64,000 bases of DNA from an uncultured Clostridia bacterium (lineage in GTDB: Bacteria; Bacillota; Clostridia; Christensenellales; Aristaeellaceae), in assembly GCA_947166385.1 (NCBI GenBank), contig CAMVEB010000003.1:1-64000 (forward strand), read 5' to 3'. A program made the position numbers and the translations under genes. The notes beneath the pieces are model-generated. The model was not told the DNA's origin and made no database searches. It saw only the letters and a list, made by a program, of their open reading frames with translations. This document shows, one piece after another, positions 9,801 through 18,249 of the stretch. How positions within the stretch are numbered: the stretch's first letter is position 1; every line of letters starts with the position of its first letter.

Positions 9801-11335
9801 ATGAAACCATGCTGAATGGACAGAAGCTGGAAGGCCGCCTTCCACATTCTGTAGTTGTACCGGCCGGCGGAAGCACAACCTGCTGCACCGCGGTGAAAGC
9901 GGAAGAAGGCATGATGGCGGACGGTCCGGTACGCGAGGCCGGGATCTGTTTCCGGGTGAATGATGAATGGACTTCTCCGGAAGTGCGCATGGTCTTTGGG
10001 ACAGGGGAAGACGGAAGCAGGTATCTGTCCCCGGCGGATATGACAGCGGAACCGGTGCAGTGGACAAGGCCGGAACTGCGTTTCATCCGTTCCGGACAGC
10101 GGGCCGGCGGAACCTTTGATATCACGGCCGCGGCGGAATTCTCGATCCCCAATCGTTACGATACGGAGACGGGGGAATGGGTTACGGGAGAAAAAATGCT
10201 CCGGGTCACGGTCAGCCTGGAGAACCTGTCGGAAAACACGCAGTTTGTGACTTTCAAAGACCTGATGGTAAACAGCTCTGTGGTAACCGGCGTCGGATTC
10301 CTGGTCGGAAGCACGGAACCGGGAGGCCGGAAGGAAATCACGCTGGACATTCCGCTGGAGACACTGCGCGGGACAGAGGAGATCCGCGGAATCAGCTGGG
10401 TCATGACCTGGTACGATCCGGATCATTTTGACAAAAAAACAACGGCGGAAGTCTGCCTGGAAACAGAACCCTGCAACATCCGCGACCTGGCGCCGGGGCT
10501 GGGGAAACCCCTGGCTTCGGATGATGACGGCGTGCTGCAGTGGGATCTGCTCGGGATGGAAGAAACCGAATCCGGAATGGTGGAACTGCTGCTGCATGTG
10601 CGGAACAGTTCCGGGGAGGATCTGGAGGAATTCTGTGACGCCGCGGTCAACGGCGTCTTCCTGAAGCGTTTTTCCCTGTACCTGCCGGCAGGCACGGAGC
10701 GCACCCTGAAGCTGAAAAGCAGGAACCGGTTTGCCATCAGCAATTTTGAGATGGAGGTTGCCCATGCCGCCAACGAACATGGGGTGTATCCCTTTGAACA
10801 GAAACTGCTCCAGCGGCGCGGTGTGCAGCGGATCGGGACGGTGCAGATTTTTTCCGGAATGAGCGTCTATACCGGGCAGGCCGGAAGGCGGGCCGTGCTG
10901 GAGGCTGAAAGCCCGCTGGAGCTGAGCAGCGGGGATTTCCGCGGGGAAGAAGAGGATCGCTACCTTCTTGATCAGGATGAAAACATCTGCCTGGAAATCC
11001 GGAGGGTGCTGATCGGGGCCGACGGCGTTGCCCTGAGCATGGACCTGATCAACCGCTCCTCGGATCCCTGCCAGATTGAGATCTCCCGGGCGTCGCTGAA
11101 CGGAATTTCCTGCGGAATCCTGCCGTCCTATGCAAGTTATCCGGTTCCGCCGGGCATCCGCTATCCGCTGAACCTGATGATCCTGACAAAGGGAACGAAT
11201 CTGGAGCAGGGAACCCAGATCCGGGAGATTTCCCTGGTGTGGAACGAAACGGGAGAACCCGCGAGGGAAGCGGCTGTACCGATCCTGAGGGACGCGCCGC
11301 TGGGGGAAGCCGGCGGAATGGAGTTTTGCCCTTGA
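6827..11335 (+). CDS. Large secreted clostripain-family (C11) cysteine protease
   Basis: The 1502-residue product has a signal peptide (Leu/Ala core at about 20-38, cleavage near SASA). Residues 45-400 form a clostripain/C11 peptidase domain: the LTLMVYLCGSNLE opening, the catalytic His151 in NHGGG and the catalytic Cys196 in DACLMGS. The rest, about 1100 residues, is a series of beta-rich segments in which a motif of the form L..N.S.E....F....VNG...PAG recurs about six times at 130-150 residue intervals. C11 enzymes are Ca2+-activated, Arg/Lys-specific and often self-processed; most are 400-700 residues, so the long tail is unusual. Start chosen at 6827 after AGGAAAG; an upstream in-frame ATG overlaps the previous gene. 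Confidence 0.88.
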   Translation: MEEQMLTDGSAGSGRRRLTAAAAVLLLILAVFSASADTAEPGRKLTLMVYLCGSNLESEYGSASADLREMMAAQADPQKVSVLVMAGGSSFWRTGFDSRQTSILEIGKMNSRQVWSGEAQDMGDPETLAGFLRFGTERYPAEDYALILWNHGGGPLGGVCWDELFSMDSMTLSELTEALGEANLPRKLSWIGFDACLMGSAEVASAVSPYAEYMIASQETEPAKGWNYAFLNRLAEDGNGAETGRRIVDACFAEAETDDVMTLSCIDLSGMEALRQALDPFFAGWAERLTPESFPEIADLRFSALSFGEALRGLEEQDYDLVDLRDLVSRLSRDGSGEEVLQALDSAVVCSRATQEGASGLTVYHPFHNKEQYRATWRDSHARLGFSAGLSAYLEKFGHLLTGDVMADWSSLQAAVTEKEDGWIFSLPLTKEQQENCLGGQLLILGAADRVNGEYGTQATSLENGEKGETVYYPVSAAAAETNGNGQMTAACGSRSLYLTDEAGAPLAGPLTYQLGEDGITCFVHAVYSDHSGREDSAKDLEVMLGGVPDPDGSRLRIISRLGRDEATGTFTGRIPVREEDYTNLDFYLEGRVLPEDQANLPGFQAWEPAPRRTGSRGLRLPAQWELRFFDTQQSAAQLFAVFQVTDSQQNTHSSALIPLPNPNLEEIGIIPRLQEAEEYGLKIYLLRDTSPLDPGLNLIAEMTNRSEWKANFILDEILLNGTQAAVPAQHTPIYFSNMEPGETKVLSLHIPASALTGLSGVTSLSASLNVYLHQHTAANYIQKLEFATAQCSLEGIAAESGRVLAESRQEEILWQILSLEKKPDGSLRGLLRVENRSGENLEHFCRPAVNGLCIDNTEELLSVTVPAGAAGVLPFTVSGRTLLKTDLSIDGRSRWYWLAAEDLLARNGIGEIREIELIRTYGYSISGSVHLRLEEPFPLERIPEEAGSGELTLMTGQVEASLERALAADSGAGLRLILRNHTDENIFVQIYETMLNGQKLEGRLPHSVVVPAGGSTTCCTAVKAEEGMMADGPVREAGICFRVNDEWTSPEVRMVFGTGEDGSRYLSPADMTAEPVQWTRPELRFIRSGQRAGGTFDITAAAEFSIPNRYDTETGEWVTGEKMLRVTVSLENLSENTQFVTFKDLMVNSSVVTGVGFLVGSTEPGGRKEITLDIPLETLRGTEEIRGISWVMTWYDPDHFDKKTTAEVCLETEPCNIRDLAPGLGKPLASDDDGVLQWDLLGMEETESGMVELLLHVRNSSGEDLEEFCDAAVNGVFLKRFSLYLPAGTERTLKLKSRNRFAISNFEMEVAHAANEHGVYPFEQKLLQRRGVQRIGTVQIFSGMSVYTGQAGRRAVLEAESPLELSSGDFRGEEEDRYLLDQDENICLEIRRVLIGADGVALSMDLINRSSDPCQIEISRASLNGISCGILPSYASYPVPPGIRYPLNLMILTKGTNLEQGTQIREISLVWNETGEPAREAAVPILRDAPLGEAGGMEFCP

Positions 11336-11360
11336 CAAGAGGCGCCGCATGTGATAAAAG
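11332..11360 (+). promoter_or_regulatory. Sigma-A promoter of the pyr operon
   Basis: TTGACA (11332-11337), 17-base spacer and TAAAAG (11355-11360). The -35 box overlaps the TGA stop of the protease gene (11333-11335), so the operon starts tightly against its neighbour. The leader from here to the pyrC start is about 145 bases. Confidence 0.85.
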
Positions 11361-11398
11361 ATATACCGGTACCGATCTTTAAGGCGATACGGAGATAT

Positions 11399-11494
11399 CG
11401 GCAAGAGCGGACGGACGGCGTATGCCGCGGGATGCGGCAGGCGTTTGAGAGGTTGTGTTCCGGGCTCTGCCGATGATCGGGCAGAGCCTTTTTT
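11399..11494 (+). promoter_or_regulatory. Transcription attenuator of the pyr operon
   Basis: A strong intrinsic terminator (stem from GGCTCTGCC at 11463 to GGCAGAGCC at 11480-11488, then six T to 11494) lies before the first gene. An upstream segment CGGCAAGAGC (11399-11408) is complementary, with one bulged A, to GCTCTGCCG (11464-11472) and can form a competing antiterminator. Between them, TTTGAGAGGTTG (11444-11455) resembles the GAGAGGUU part of known PyrR-binding loops, though the AGUCC half is not conserved. Terminator/antiterminator switching is seen directly in the base pairing; PyrR as the reader is an inference and no pyrR gene is in the window. Confidence 0.8.
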
Positions 11495-11511
11495 GTGAGA
11501 GGAATGCGTGT

Positions 11512-12732
11512 ATGACTGTCAGGCAGGAATTGTTCCCGGCGCCTCGGGGAGGCAAGGATGGGCTTGTTATCCGGAAAGCGCAGGGCGTGTTTCTGTTTCC
11601 CGGTTTCTGTGATGTGCATGTGCACTTCAGGGAGCCGGGTTTTTCTTATAAGGAAACGATGGTGAGCGGCAGCCTGGCGGCGGCCCGGGGCGGATATACC
11701 GCGGTCTGCGCGATGCCGAATCTGAACCCGGTGCCGGATAGCCCGGAACACCTGGAGGAGGAGGAGCGGCTGATCCGCGCGGCCGGGGATATCACTGCGA
11801 TCTATCCCTACGGAGCGCTGACTGTCGGGGAAAAGGGACAGTCGGCGGCGGATCTGGAAAGCCTGGCGCCGCGGGTCATCGCTTTCTCGGATGACGGGAA
11901 GGGCGTCCAGAGTGAAAGCATGATGCGCAGCCTGATGGAACGCTGCCGGAAGCTGGGAAAAATCCTGGCAGCGCACTGCGAGGATGAATCGCTGCTTCAC
12001 GGAGGGTATATTCACGACGGCGTCTATGCCAGAACCCACGGCCACCGGGGAATCTGCTCCGAAAGCGAATGGGGTCCCATCGCCAGAGACCTGAGGCTGG
12101 CGAAGGAAACAGGCTGCGCCTACCATGTCTGCCATATCAGCTGCCGGGAAAGCGCGGAGCTGATCCGCCGGGCGAAGAAGGACGGGGTGAATGTCACCTG
12201 CGAAACCGGGCCGCATTACCTGCTGCTGGACGAAAATGATCTGCAGGAGGACGGCCGGTTCCGGATGAACCCGCCGCTGCGGTCCCGGGAGGACCGGGAA
12301 GCGCTGGTGGAAGCATTGCTGGACGGAACGATTGACATGATTGCCACGGATCACGCGCCCCACAGCGCGGAGGAAAAAAGCCGGGGCTTGCCGGGCAGCG
12401 CTTTTGGAGTCGTCGGGCTGGAATGCGCGTTCCCGGTGCTGTACACCGGGCTTGTGCGCGGGGGAATTCTGAGCCTGGAGCGGTTGATTGAACTGATGGC
12501 GGTAACCCCGCGGGAGCGGTTCGGAATTCCCCTGGAGCCGGGGGATGAAACGGAATGGGACCTGGAGCGGAAGTACACGGTGGATCCGGGGGAGTTCCGG
12601 AGCCTGGGCCGGGCCACGCCCTTCGCGGGGGCGGAGGTTTACGGCCGGTGCATCCGGACGGTGCATCGCGGGAAAACGGTTTACGAAGAAAGAACGGAGG
12701 AAGAAAAACATGGCGAAGCGGACAGATGTTAA
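11512..12732 (+). CDS. pyrC: Dihydroorotase
   Basis: Zn-dependent ring closure of carbamoyl aspartate to dihydroorotate, third step of pyrimidine synthesis. The 406-residue protein has the amidohydrolase opening with the metal-binding HVHFREPG (His36, His38) and the late motif ATDHAPHS near residue 283 with the third-site Asp. Length fits class I bacterial dihydroorotases. The ATG at 11512 with AGAGGA upstream is chosen over a GTG at 11455 that lies inside the attenuator. The end overlaps carB by 23 bases, pointing to coupled translation. First gene of the operon. Confidence 0.95.
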   Translation: MTVRQELFPAPRGGKDGLVIRKAQGVFLFPGFCDVHVHFREPGFSYKETMVSGSLAAARGGYTAVCAMPNLNPVPDSPEHLEEEERLIRAAGDITAIYPYGALTVGEKGQSAADLESLAPRVIAFSDDGKGVQSESMMRSLMERCRKLGKILAAHCEDESLLHGGYIHDGVYARTHGHRGICSESEWGPIARDLRLAKETGCAYHVCHISCRESAELIRRAKKDGVNVTCETGPHYLLLDENDLQEDGRFRMNPPLRSREDREALVEALLDGTIDMIATDHAPHSAEEKSRGLPGSAFGVVGLECAFPVLYTGLVRGGILSLERLIELMAVTPRERFGIPLEPGDETEWDLERKYTVDPGEFRSLGRATPFAGAEVYGRCIRTVHRGKTVYEERTEEEKHGEADRC

Positions 12733-15700
12733 AAAGGTACTGATCATCGGCAGCGGCCCCATTGTGATCGGGCAGGCGGCGGAATTCGACTATGCCGGCA
12801 CGCAGGCCTGCCTGGCCCTGAAGGAAGAGGGTTACGAAGTTGTGCTGTGCAACTCCAACCCTGCGACGATCATGACGGATACATCCATCGCGGACAAGGT
12901 ATACATGGAACCTCTGACGCTGGAATACATCGCCAAGATCCTCCGCTATGAGCGGCCGGACGCCATCGTGCCCGGCATCGGCGGACAGACCGGGCTGAAC
13001 CTGGCCATGCAGCTGGAAAGGAAGGGCGTGCTGCGGGAGTGCGGCGTGGAACTGCTGGGCACCAGCAGCCGGAGCATTGAGCGGGCGGAGGATCGGGAAC
13101 TGTTCAAGGAAATGTGCGAGAGCATCGGTGAGCCCGTGATTCCCAGCGAGATTACCTACAGCATTGAGGAGGCCCAAAAAGCGGCGCTGGATATCGGGTA
13201 CCCGGTGGTTCTGCGGCCGGCGTTTACGCTGGGCGGCACCGGCGGCGGGTTTGCGAATAACGAGGAAGAGCTGATCGAGATCGCCACGAATGCCTTCCGG
13301 CTGAGCCCGGTGCACCAGGTGCTGATCGAGAAAAGCGTCCGCGGATACAAGGAGATCGAGTTTGAGGTCATGCGGGACAGCAATGACCGGGCGATTACCA
13401 TCTGCGGCATGGAAAACGTGGACCCCGTGGGCGTGCATACCGGCGACAGCGTGGTGGTGGCGCCGATCCTGAGCCTGAACGAGCATGACCTGAAGATGCT
13501 CAACGACAGCGCGATCAAAATCATCCGGGAGCTGAAGATCGAAGGCGGCTGCAACGTCCAGTTTGCCCTGAATCCGGAGAGCAGCGAATACTTTCTGATT
13601 GAGGTCAATCCCCGGGTGAGCCGTTCCTCGGCGCTGGCCAGTAAAGCCAGCGGTTATCCGATTGCCCGGGTGACCGCGAAAATTGCCCTGGGCATGGCGC
13701 TGGAGGAGATCCCGGTGGCCGGCGGCAACGCGGCCATGGAGCCCAGCCTCAACTATATTGTGGCGAAGTTCCCGCGCTTCCCCTTTGACAAGTTCGCTTC
13801 CGCCAGCAATCAGCTGGGCACCCAGATGAAAGCCACCGGCGAGGTCATGGGCATCGGCAGCACGCTGGAGGAATGCATGCTGAAGAGCGTGCGCAGCCTG
13901 GAGACCGGCGTATGCCACCTGCACCTGGCGAAGTTTGATTCCATGGGCGACGCGGAGCTGCTGGATTATGTAAAAGACTTCCGGGCGGATACCCTGTACG
14001 CGGTGACGGAGCTGCTGAGAAGGGGAACGGAAATCCGGAAGCTCCATGACATCACGATGATCACGGAGCTGTTCCTGGAGAGCCTGAAGAAAATCACGGA
14101 TATGGAAGAGCGCCTGAAGGCCGCGAAGCAGGATCCGGACATCCTGCGGGAAGCAAAGGTTATGGGCTTCGGGGACGAGACGATCGCCCGCCTGTGGGGC
14201 GTGAAGGATACCGAAGTGTATGCGCTGCGGAAGGCAAACGGCATTGTCCCGGTTTTCCGGATGGTGGATACGCTGCATACCGGCAAGTATATCGCTTACC
14301 TGTACTCCAGCTACAGCGGAAAGAACGATTCCATCCTCACCGAGAAGAAAAAGATCGTGGTGCTGGGCGCGGGCCCGATCCGTATCGGCCAGGGCGTCGA
14401 GTTTGACTACTCCACGGTGCACGCGGTTCAGACCATCCGCCGCGCCGGCTATGAAGCGATCATCATCAACAACAATCCGGAGACCGTCTCCACCGACTAT
14501 ACCACCGCGGACAAGCTGTACTTCGAACCGCTGACGCCGGAAGACGTCATGGCAATCATCGATTTTGAACAGCCGGAGGGCGTGATTGCCTCCCTGGGCG
14601 GACAGACAGCCATCAATCTGGCCCAGCCCCTGATGGACCGGGGTGTGAAGATCATTGGGACGGACTGCGCCGCGATCGAGCGGGCGGAAAACCGGGACAG
14701 CTTTGAAAAGATCCTGCTCGACCTGGGCATTCCCCAGCCGAAGGGGCAGGCCGTGACCCGGATTGAGGACGGGGTGAAAGCCGCGGAGGAAATCGGCTAT
14801 CCGGTGCTTGTGCGGCCGAGCTTTGTGCTGGGTGGCCGGGCCATGCAGATTGTCGGCGATGAGGAACAGCTGCGGCATTACCTGAAGACCGCTGTGGCGA
14901 TTGACGCGGACAAGCCGGTGCTCGTGGATAAATACATCCGAGGCAAGGAAGTGGAAGTGGACGCCATCTGCGACGGACGGGACGTGTTTGTACCGGGCAT
15001 CATGGAGCTGGTGGAGCGGACAGGCATCCACAGCGGCGACTCCATCTCGGTATACCCGGCCTTCTCCATCAGCAACCGGGTGAAGGGGATCATCCTGCAG
15101 TACGCGAAAAAGCTGGGCCTTGGGATCGGGATCATAGGCCTGTACAACATTCAGTTCATCGTGGACGAGCATGAGGATGTATACATTATCGAAGTGAACC
15201 CCCGCTCCAGCCGGACGGTGCCGTTCCTGAGCAAGGCGACGGGGTATTCCCTCGCGGACATCGCCACGGAGGTCATCCTGGGCAGGAGCCTGAAGGAGCA
15301 GGGCTTCTTTGACCTGTATCCGGAGGAGAAAAAGCGGTTCTATGTCAAGGTCCCGGTGTTCAGCTTCAACAAGATCAAGGGCCTGGATGCCTACCTGAGC
15401 CCGGAGATGAAGAGCACGGGCGAGGCCATCGGATATGATGACAAGCTGACCCGGGCGCTGTACAAGGCGCTGCAGGCGGGCGGCACCCGGCTGCAGAACT
15501 ACGGCACCGTCCTGGCGACCATTGCCGACCGGGACAAGGAGGAGGCGCTGCCCCTGATCCGCCGCTTCTACAATCTGGGATTCAACATCAAGGCGACCCG
15601 GGGAACCGCCAGCTTCCTGAAGGAGCACGGGATCCGGACGCACGCGATGCTGAAGATCAGCCAGGGCTCGGACGAGATTCTGGACAGTATCCGCCAGGGT

Positions 15701-15883
15701 CATGTGGCCTACATCATCAATACCCGGGAGATCGGCGAAGCGGAGAGCGAAAGCGACGGCCTGAAGATCCGCCGCTGCGCCACGGAAAACAACGCGACGA
15801 TCTTCACCAGCCTGGATACCGTGCGGGTGCTGCTGGATGTGCTGGAGGAAACCACGCTGACGATCTCCACGATTGACGCCTGA
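12710..15883 (+). CDS. carB: Carbamoyl-phosphate synthase large subunit
   Basis: Makes carbamoyl phosphate from bicarbonate, ammonia and two ATP. The 1057-residue protein is full length and shows the two homologous ATP-grasp halves, each opening with a Gly-rich segment (GSGPIVIGQAAEFDYAG near residue 14 and GAGPIRIGQGVEFDYS near 556), and the C-terminal methylglyoxal-synthase-like allosteric domain from about 930. The glutaminase partner carA is not in this operon or window; it must lie elsewhere, or the enzyme must be fed free ammonia. GGAGGAAG precedes the ATG, and the start overlaps pyrC. Confidence 0.97.
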   Translation: MAKRTDVKKVLIIGSGPIVIGQAAEFDYAGTQACLALKEEGYEVVLCNSNPATIMTDTSIADKVYMEPLTLEYIAKILRYERPDAIVPGIGGQTGLNLAMQLERKGVLRECGVELLGTSSRSIERAEDRELFKEMCESIGEPVIPSEITYSIEEAQKAALDIGYPVVLRPAFTLGGTGGGFANNEEELIEIATNAFRLSPVHQVLIEKSVRGYKEIEFEVMRDSNDRAITICGMENVDPVGVHTGDSVVVAPILSLNEHDLKMLNDSAIKIIRELKIEGGCNVQFALNPESSEYFLIEVNPRVSRSSALASKASGYPIARVTAKIALGMALEEIPVAGGNAAMEPSLNYIVAKFPRFPFDKFASASNQLGTQMKATGEVMGIGSTLEECMLKSVRSLETGVCHLHLAKFDSMGDAELLDYVKDFRADTLYAVTELLRRGTEIRKLHDITMITELFLESLKKITDMEERLKAAKQDPDILREAKVMGFGDETIARLWGVKDTEVYALRKANGIVPVFRMVDTLHTGKYIAYLYSSYSGKNDSILTEKKKIVVLGAGPIRIGQGVEFDYSTVHAVQTIRRAGYEAIIINNNPETVSTDYTTADKLYFEPLTPEDVMAIIDFEQPEGVIASLGGQTAINLAQPLMDRGVKIIGTDCAAIERAENRDSFEKILLDLGIPQPKGQAVTRIEDGVKAAEEIGYPVLVRPSFVLGGRAMQIVGDEEQLRHYLKTAVAIDADKPVLVDKYIRGKEVEVDAICDGRDVFVPGIMELVERTGIHSGDSISVYPAFSISNRVKGIILQYAKKLGLGIGIIGLYNIQFIVDEHEDVYIIEVNPRSSRTVPFLSKATGYSLADIATEVILGRSLKEQGFFDLYPEEKKRFYVKVPVFSFNKIKGLDAYLSPEMKSTGEAIGYDDKLTRALYKALQAGGTRLQNYGTVLATIADRDKEEALPLIRRFYNLGFNIKATRGTASFLKEHGIRTHAMLKISQGSDEILDSIRQGHVAYIINTREIGEAESESDGLKIRRCATENNATIFTSLDTVRVLLDVLEETTLTISTIDA

Positions 15884-15900
15884 TTTGCGGGAGGAACCAC

Positions 15901-16635
15901 ATGGAACAGAGAATCCTGAAGGTGACCGACAACACGCGGATTGCCGACCGGGTATACCGGATGGTCCTGGAAAACCCGGCGCTGGAGGAAATGAAGCCGG
16001 GACAGTTTGTGAATATCCGCATTGATGGGCAATATCTGCGGCGGCCGATCTCCGTGTGCGACTCGGATCCGGGGAGCCTCACGATTGTTTACAAGGTAGT
16101 GGGCAGGGGAACGGAGGCGCTGAGCCGGGTGAAGAAGCGGGAAACGCTGGATGTGCTGACCGGCCTGGGCAACGGCTATGACCTGTCGAAGGCCGGGGAT
16201 CATCCGCTGCTGCTGGGCGGCGGCGTCGGCGTGCCCCCGCTGGTCCTGCTGGCCCGGAAGCTCCGGGAGGCAGGCAGGGCCGTGACTGCGGTCCTGGGTT
16301 TCAATACGGCGGCAGAGGCTTTCGGACAGACGGATTTCCGGGAGATGGGCTGCCGCGTGACCGTCACCACCGCGGACGGAAGCCTCGGCGTGAGGGGATT
16401 TGTAACCGACGCGTTGCCGGAGGATTACAGCTATTTCTATACCTGCGGACCGGAGCCGATGCTGAAGGCGGTTTACAGGAAGACGAAAACCTCCGGACAG
16501 TTCAGCTTTGAGGAGCGGATGGGCTGCGGGTTCGGCGCCTGTATGGGCTGCAGCTGCAAAACCGTCACGGGATACAAGCGGATCTGCCGGGAGGGCCCGG
16601 TGCTGGAAAAGGAGGAGATCCTGTGGGAAGACTGA
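15901..16635 (+). CDS. pyrK: Dihydroorotate dehydrogenase B, electron transfer subunit
   Basis: Flavin and [2Fe-2S] subunit that passes electrons from PyrD to NAD+. The 244-residue protein shows the ferredoxin-reductase-like FAD domain (RRPISVCD near residue 45), the NAD-binding segment GGGVGVPPL near 104, and a C-terminal cysteine cluster at about 209-229 (CGFGACMGCSC, then IC) that binds the iron-sulphur centre. A GGAGG site precedes the ATG, and it follows carB by 17 bases. It overlaps pyrD by 13 bases, which fits the two being subunits of one heterotetramer. Confidence 0.95.
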   Translation: MEQRILKVTDNTRIADRVYRMVLENPALEEMKPGQFVNIRIDGQYLRRPISVCDSDPGSLTIVYKVVGRGTEALSRVKKRETLDVLTGLGNGYDLSKAGDHPLLLGGGVGVPPLVLLARKLREAGRAVTAVLGFNTAAEAFGQTDFREMGCRVTVTTADGSLGVRGFVTDALPEDYSYFYTCGPEPMLKAVYRKTKTSGQFSFEERMGCGFGACMGCSCKTVTGYKRICREGPVLEKEEILWED

Positions 16636-17531
16636 CAACAACCCTCTGCGGGATCGAGCTGGATAACCCGGTGATCCCCGCCAGCGGCACCTTCGGATTC
16701 GGATACGAGTTTGCGCAGTGGTATGATATCAATAAGCTGGGGACCTTCTCCTTCAAGGGAACGACAAGGGAACCCCGCTTCGGGAATCCGACGCCGCGGA
16801 TTGCCGAATGCCCGGCGGGCATGATCAACGCGGTGGGGCTGCAGAATCCGGGCGTGGAGAAGGTCATTGCCGAGGAGCTGCCGAAGCTCAGGCAGGTGTT
16901 TCATAAAAAGGTCATGGCCAACGTCAGCGGATTCAGCGTGGCGGATTACGCCTGGACCTGCGAAAAGCTGGACAAAGAGGAACAGGTGGGCTGGCTGGAG
17001 GTGAACATTTCCTGCCCGAATGTGCATGGGGGCGGCATGAGCTTCGGCACGGATCCGCGGGCGGCGGCGGAGGTCACCGCGGCGGTGAAAAAAGTGACGG
17101 AAAAGCCGGTGATTATGAAGCTGAGCCCCAATGTGATGGATATTACAGCCATCGCGAAGGCCTGCGAGGACGCGGGCGCCGACGGGATCAGCCTGATCAA
17201 CACCCTGCAGGGCATGCGGATCAGCCTGCGGACGAGGAAACCGGTGCTCAGGAATATCATGGGGGGCGTCAGCGGTCCGGCGGTGTTCCCGGTGGCGCTG
17301 AGGATGGTCTGGCAGGTGTGCCGGGCGGTGAAGATTCCCGTGATCGGAATGGGCGGCGTGACCACGGCGGAGGATGTCCTGGAGATGATGATGGCCGGAG
17401 CAACGGCGGTGGAAGTCGGGGCCGCGAACCTGACGGATCCCTGCGCCTGCGAACGGATCATTGAGGAACTGCCGGCGGCCATGGATAAATACGGAATCAA
17501 AAACCTGACGGAACTGAAAGGAGCGGAGTGA
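16623..17531 (+). CDS. pyrD: Dihydroorotate dehydrogenase B, catalytic subunit
   Basis: FMN enzyme oxidising dihydroorotate to orotate, class 1B because it is paired with pyrK. The 302-residue protein shows the PASGTFGFG opening, the EVNISCPN segment near 120 with the class 1 active-site Cys in the expected place, and the FMN-phosphate motif GMGGV near 242. The start is a GTG at 16623 preceded by AAGGAGGAG; the coding frame overlaps the end of pyrK. Strictly cytoplasmic, no membrane segment, as expected for class 1. Confidence 0.95.
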   Translation: MGRLTTTLCGIELDNPVIPASGTFGFGYEFAQWYDINKLGTFSFKGTTREPRFGNPTPRIAECPAGMINAVGLQNPGVEKVIAEELPKLRQVFHKKVMANVSGFSVADYAWTCEKLDKEEQVGWLEVNISCPNVHGGGMSFGTDPRAAAEVTAAVKKVTEKPVIMKLSPNVMDITAIAKACEDAGADGISLINTLQGMRISLRTRKPVLRNIMGGVSGPAVFPVALRMVWQVCRAVKIPVIGMGGVTTAEDVLEMMMAGATAVEVGAANLTDPCACERIIEELPAAMDKYGIKNLTELKGAE

Positions 17532-17533
17532 AC

Positions 17534-18232
17534 ATGGGCAGAGACGTGATTGTGGCTTGTGATTTTGCCGGAACGGAACAGACGCTGGCTTTCCTGGATC
17601 GGTTTGAGGGAAGGAAGCCCTTTGTGAAGATCGGCATGGAGCTGTTTTACAGCACGGGTCCCGACATTGTGCGGGAGATCAAGAAGCGGGGGCATCGGAT
17701 CTTTCTGGATCTGAAGCTGCATGATATCCCGAATCAGGTGAAAAAGGCCATGAGCGTCCTTCGGGACCTGGATGTGGATATTGTCAATGTGCACGCGGCC
17801 GGCACGGTGCGGATGATGGAAGCCGCGCTGGAGGGTCTGACCAGGCCGGACGGCACCCGTCCGCTGCTGATCGCGGTAACCCAGCTGACGAGCACGGATC
17901 AGGAAGCGCTGGAAAAGGACCTGTGGATTGAAAAACCGATGGACCAGGTGGTTATGCACTATGCCCGGAACGCCCGCAAGGCCGGACTGGACGGCGTGGT
18001 CTGCTCTCCCCTGGAGGCGGCGAAGGTGCACGAAGCCTGCGGCCCGGAATTCCTGGCGGTGACGCCGGGTGTCCGCTTCGCGGACGGCGACGTCGGCGAT
18101 CAGAAACGGGTAATGACTCCGGCGGAAGCGAAAAAGGCCGGCAGCGACTATATCGTGGTGGGACGGCCGATCACGGCGGCCGGGGATCCGGTGGCCGCGT
18201 ATGAGAGATGTATCCGTGAATTCTGCGACTGA
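17534..18232 (+). CDS. pyrF: Orotidine 5'-phosphate decarboxylase
   Basis: Last step to UMP. The 232-residue beta/alpha barrel has the catalytic Lys-Asp array in FLDLKLHDIPNQV near residue 59 and the phosphate-binding end GSDYIVVGRPIT near 205. Of the two possible starts (GTG 17528, ATG 17534) the ATG is preferred because GGAG lies five bases upstream, but either would work. It starts two bases after the pyrD stop, so translation is probably coupled. Confidence 0.95.
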   Translation: MGRDVIVACDFAGTEQTLAFLDRFEGRKPFVKIGMELFYSTGPDIVREIKKRGHRIFLDLKLHDIPNQVKKAMSVLRDLDVDIVNVHAAGTVRMMEAALEGLTRPDGTRPLLIAVTQLTSTDQEALEKDLWIEKPMDQVVMHYARNARKAGLDGVVCSPLEAAKVHEACGPEFLAVTPGVRFADGDVGDQKRVMTPAEAKKAGSDYIVVGRPITAAGDPVAAYERCIREFCD

Positions 18233-18249
18233 CAGGGAGGAAAAACAGG

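Noticed and set aside
11455..11511. GTG-started extension of pyrC or leader peptide through the attenuator
   Set aside because: The frame runs through the terminator stem and has no ribosome site; the ATG at 11512 has one. A coupled leader peptide cannot be excluded but is not supported.
12194..15703. Long open frame opposite carB
   Set aside because: Pure antisense shadow of a highly biased, conserved gene; residue pattern is low-complexity and unlike any protein family.
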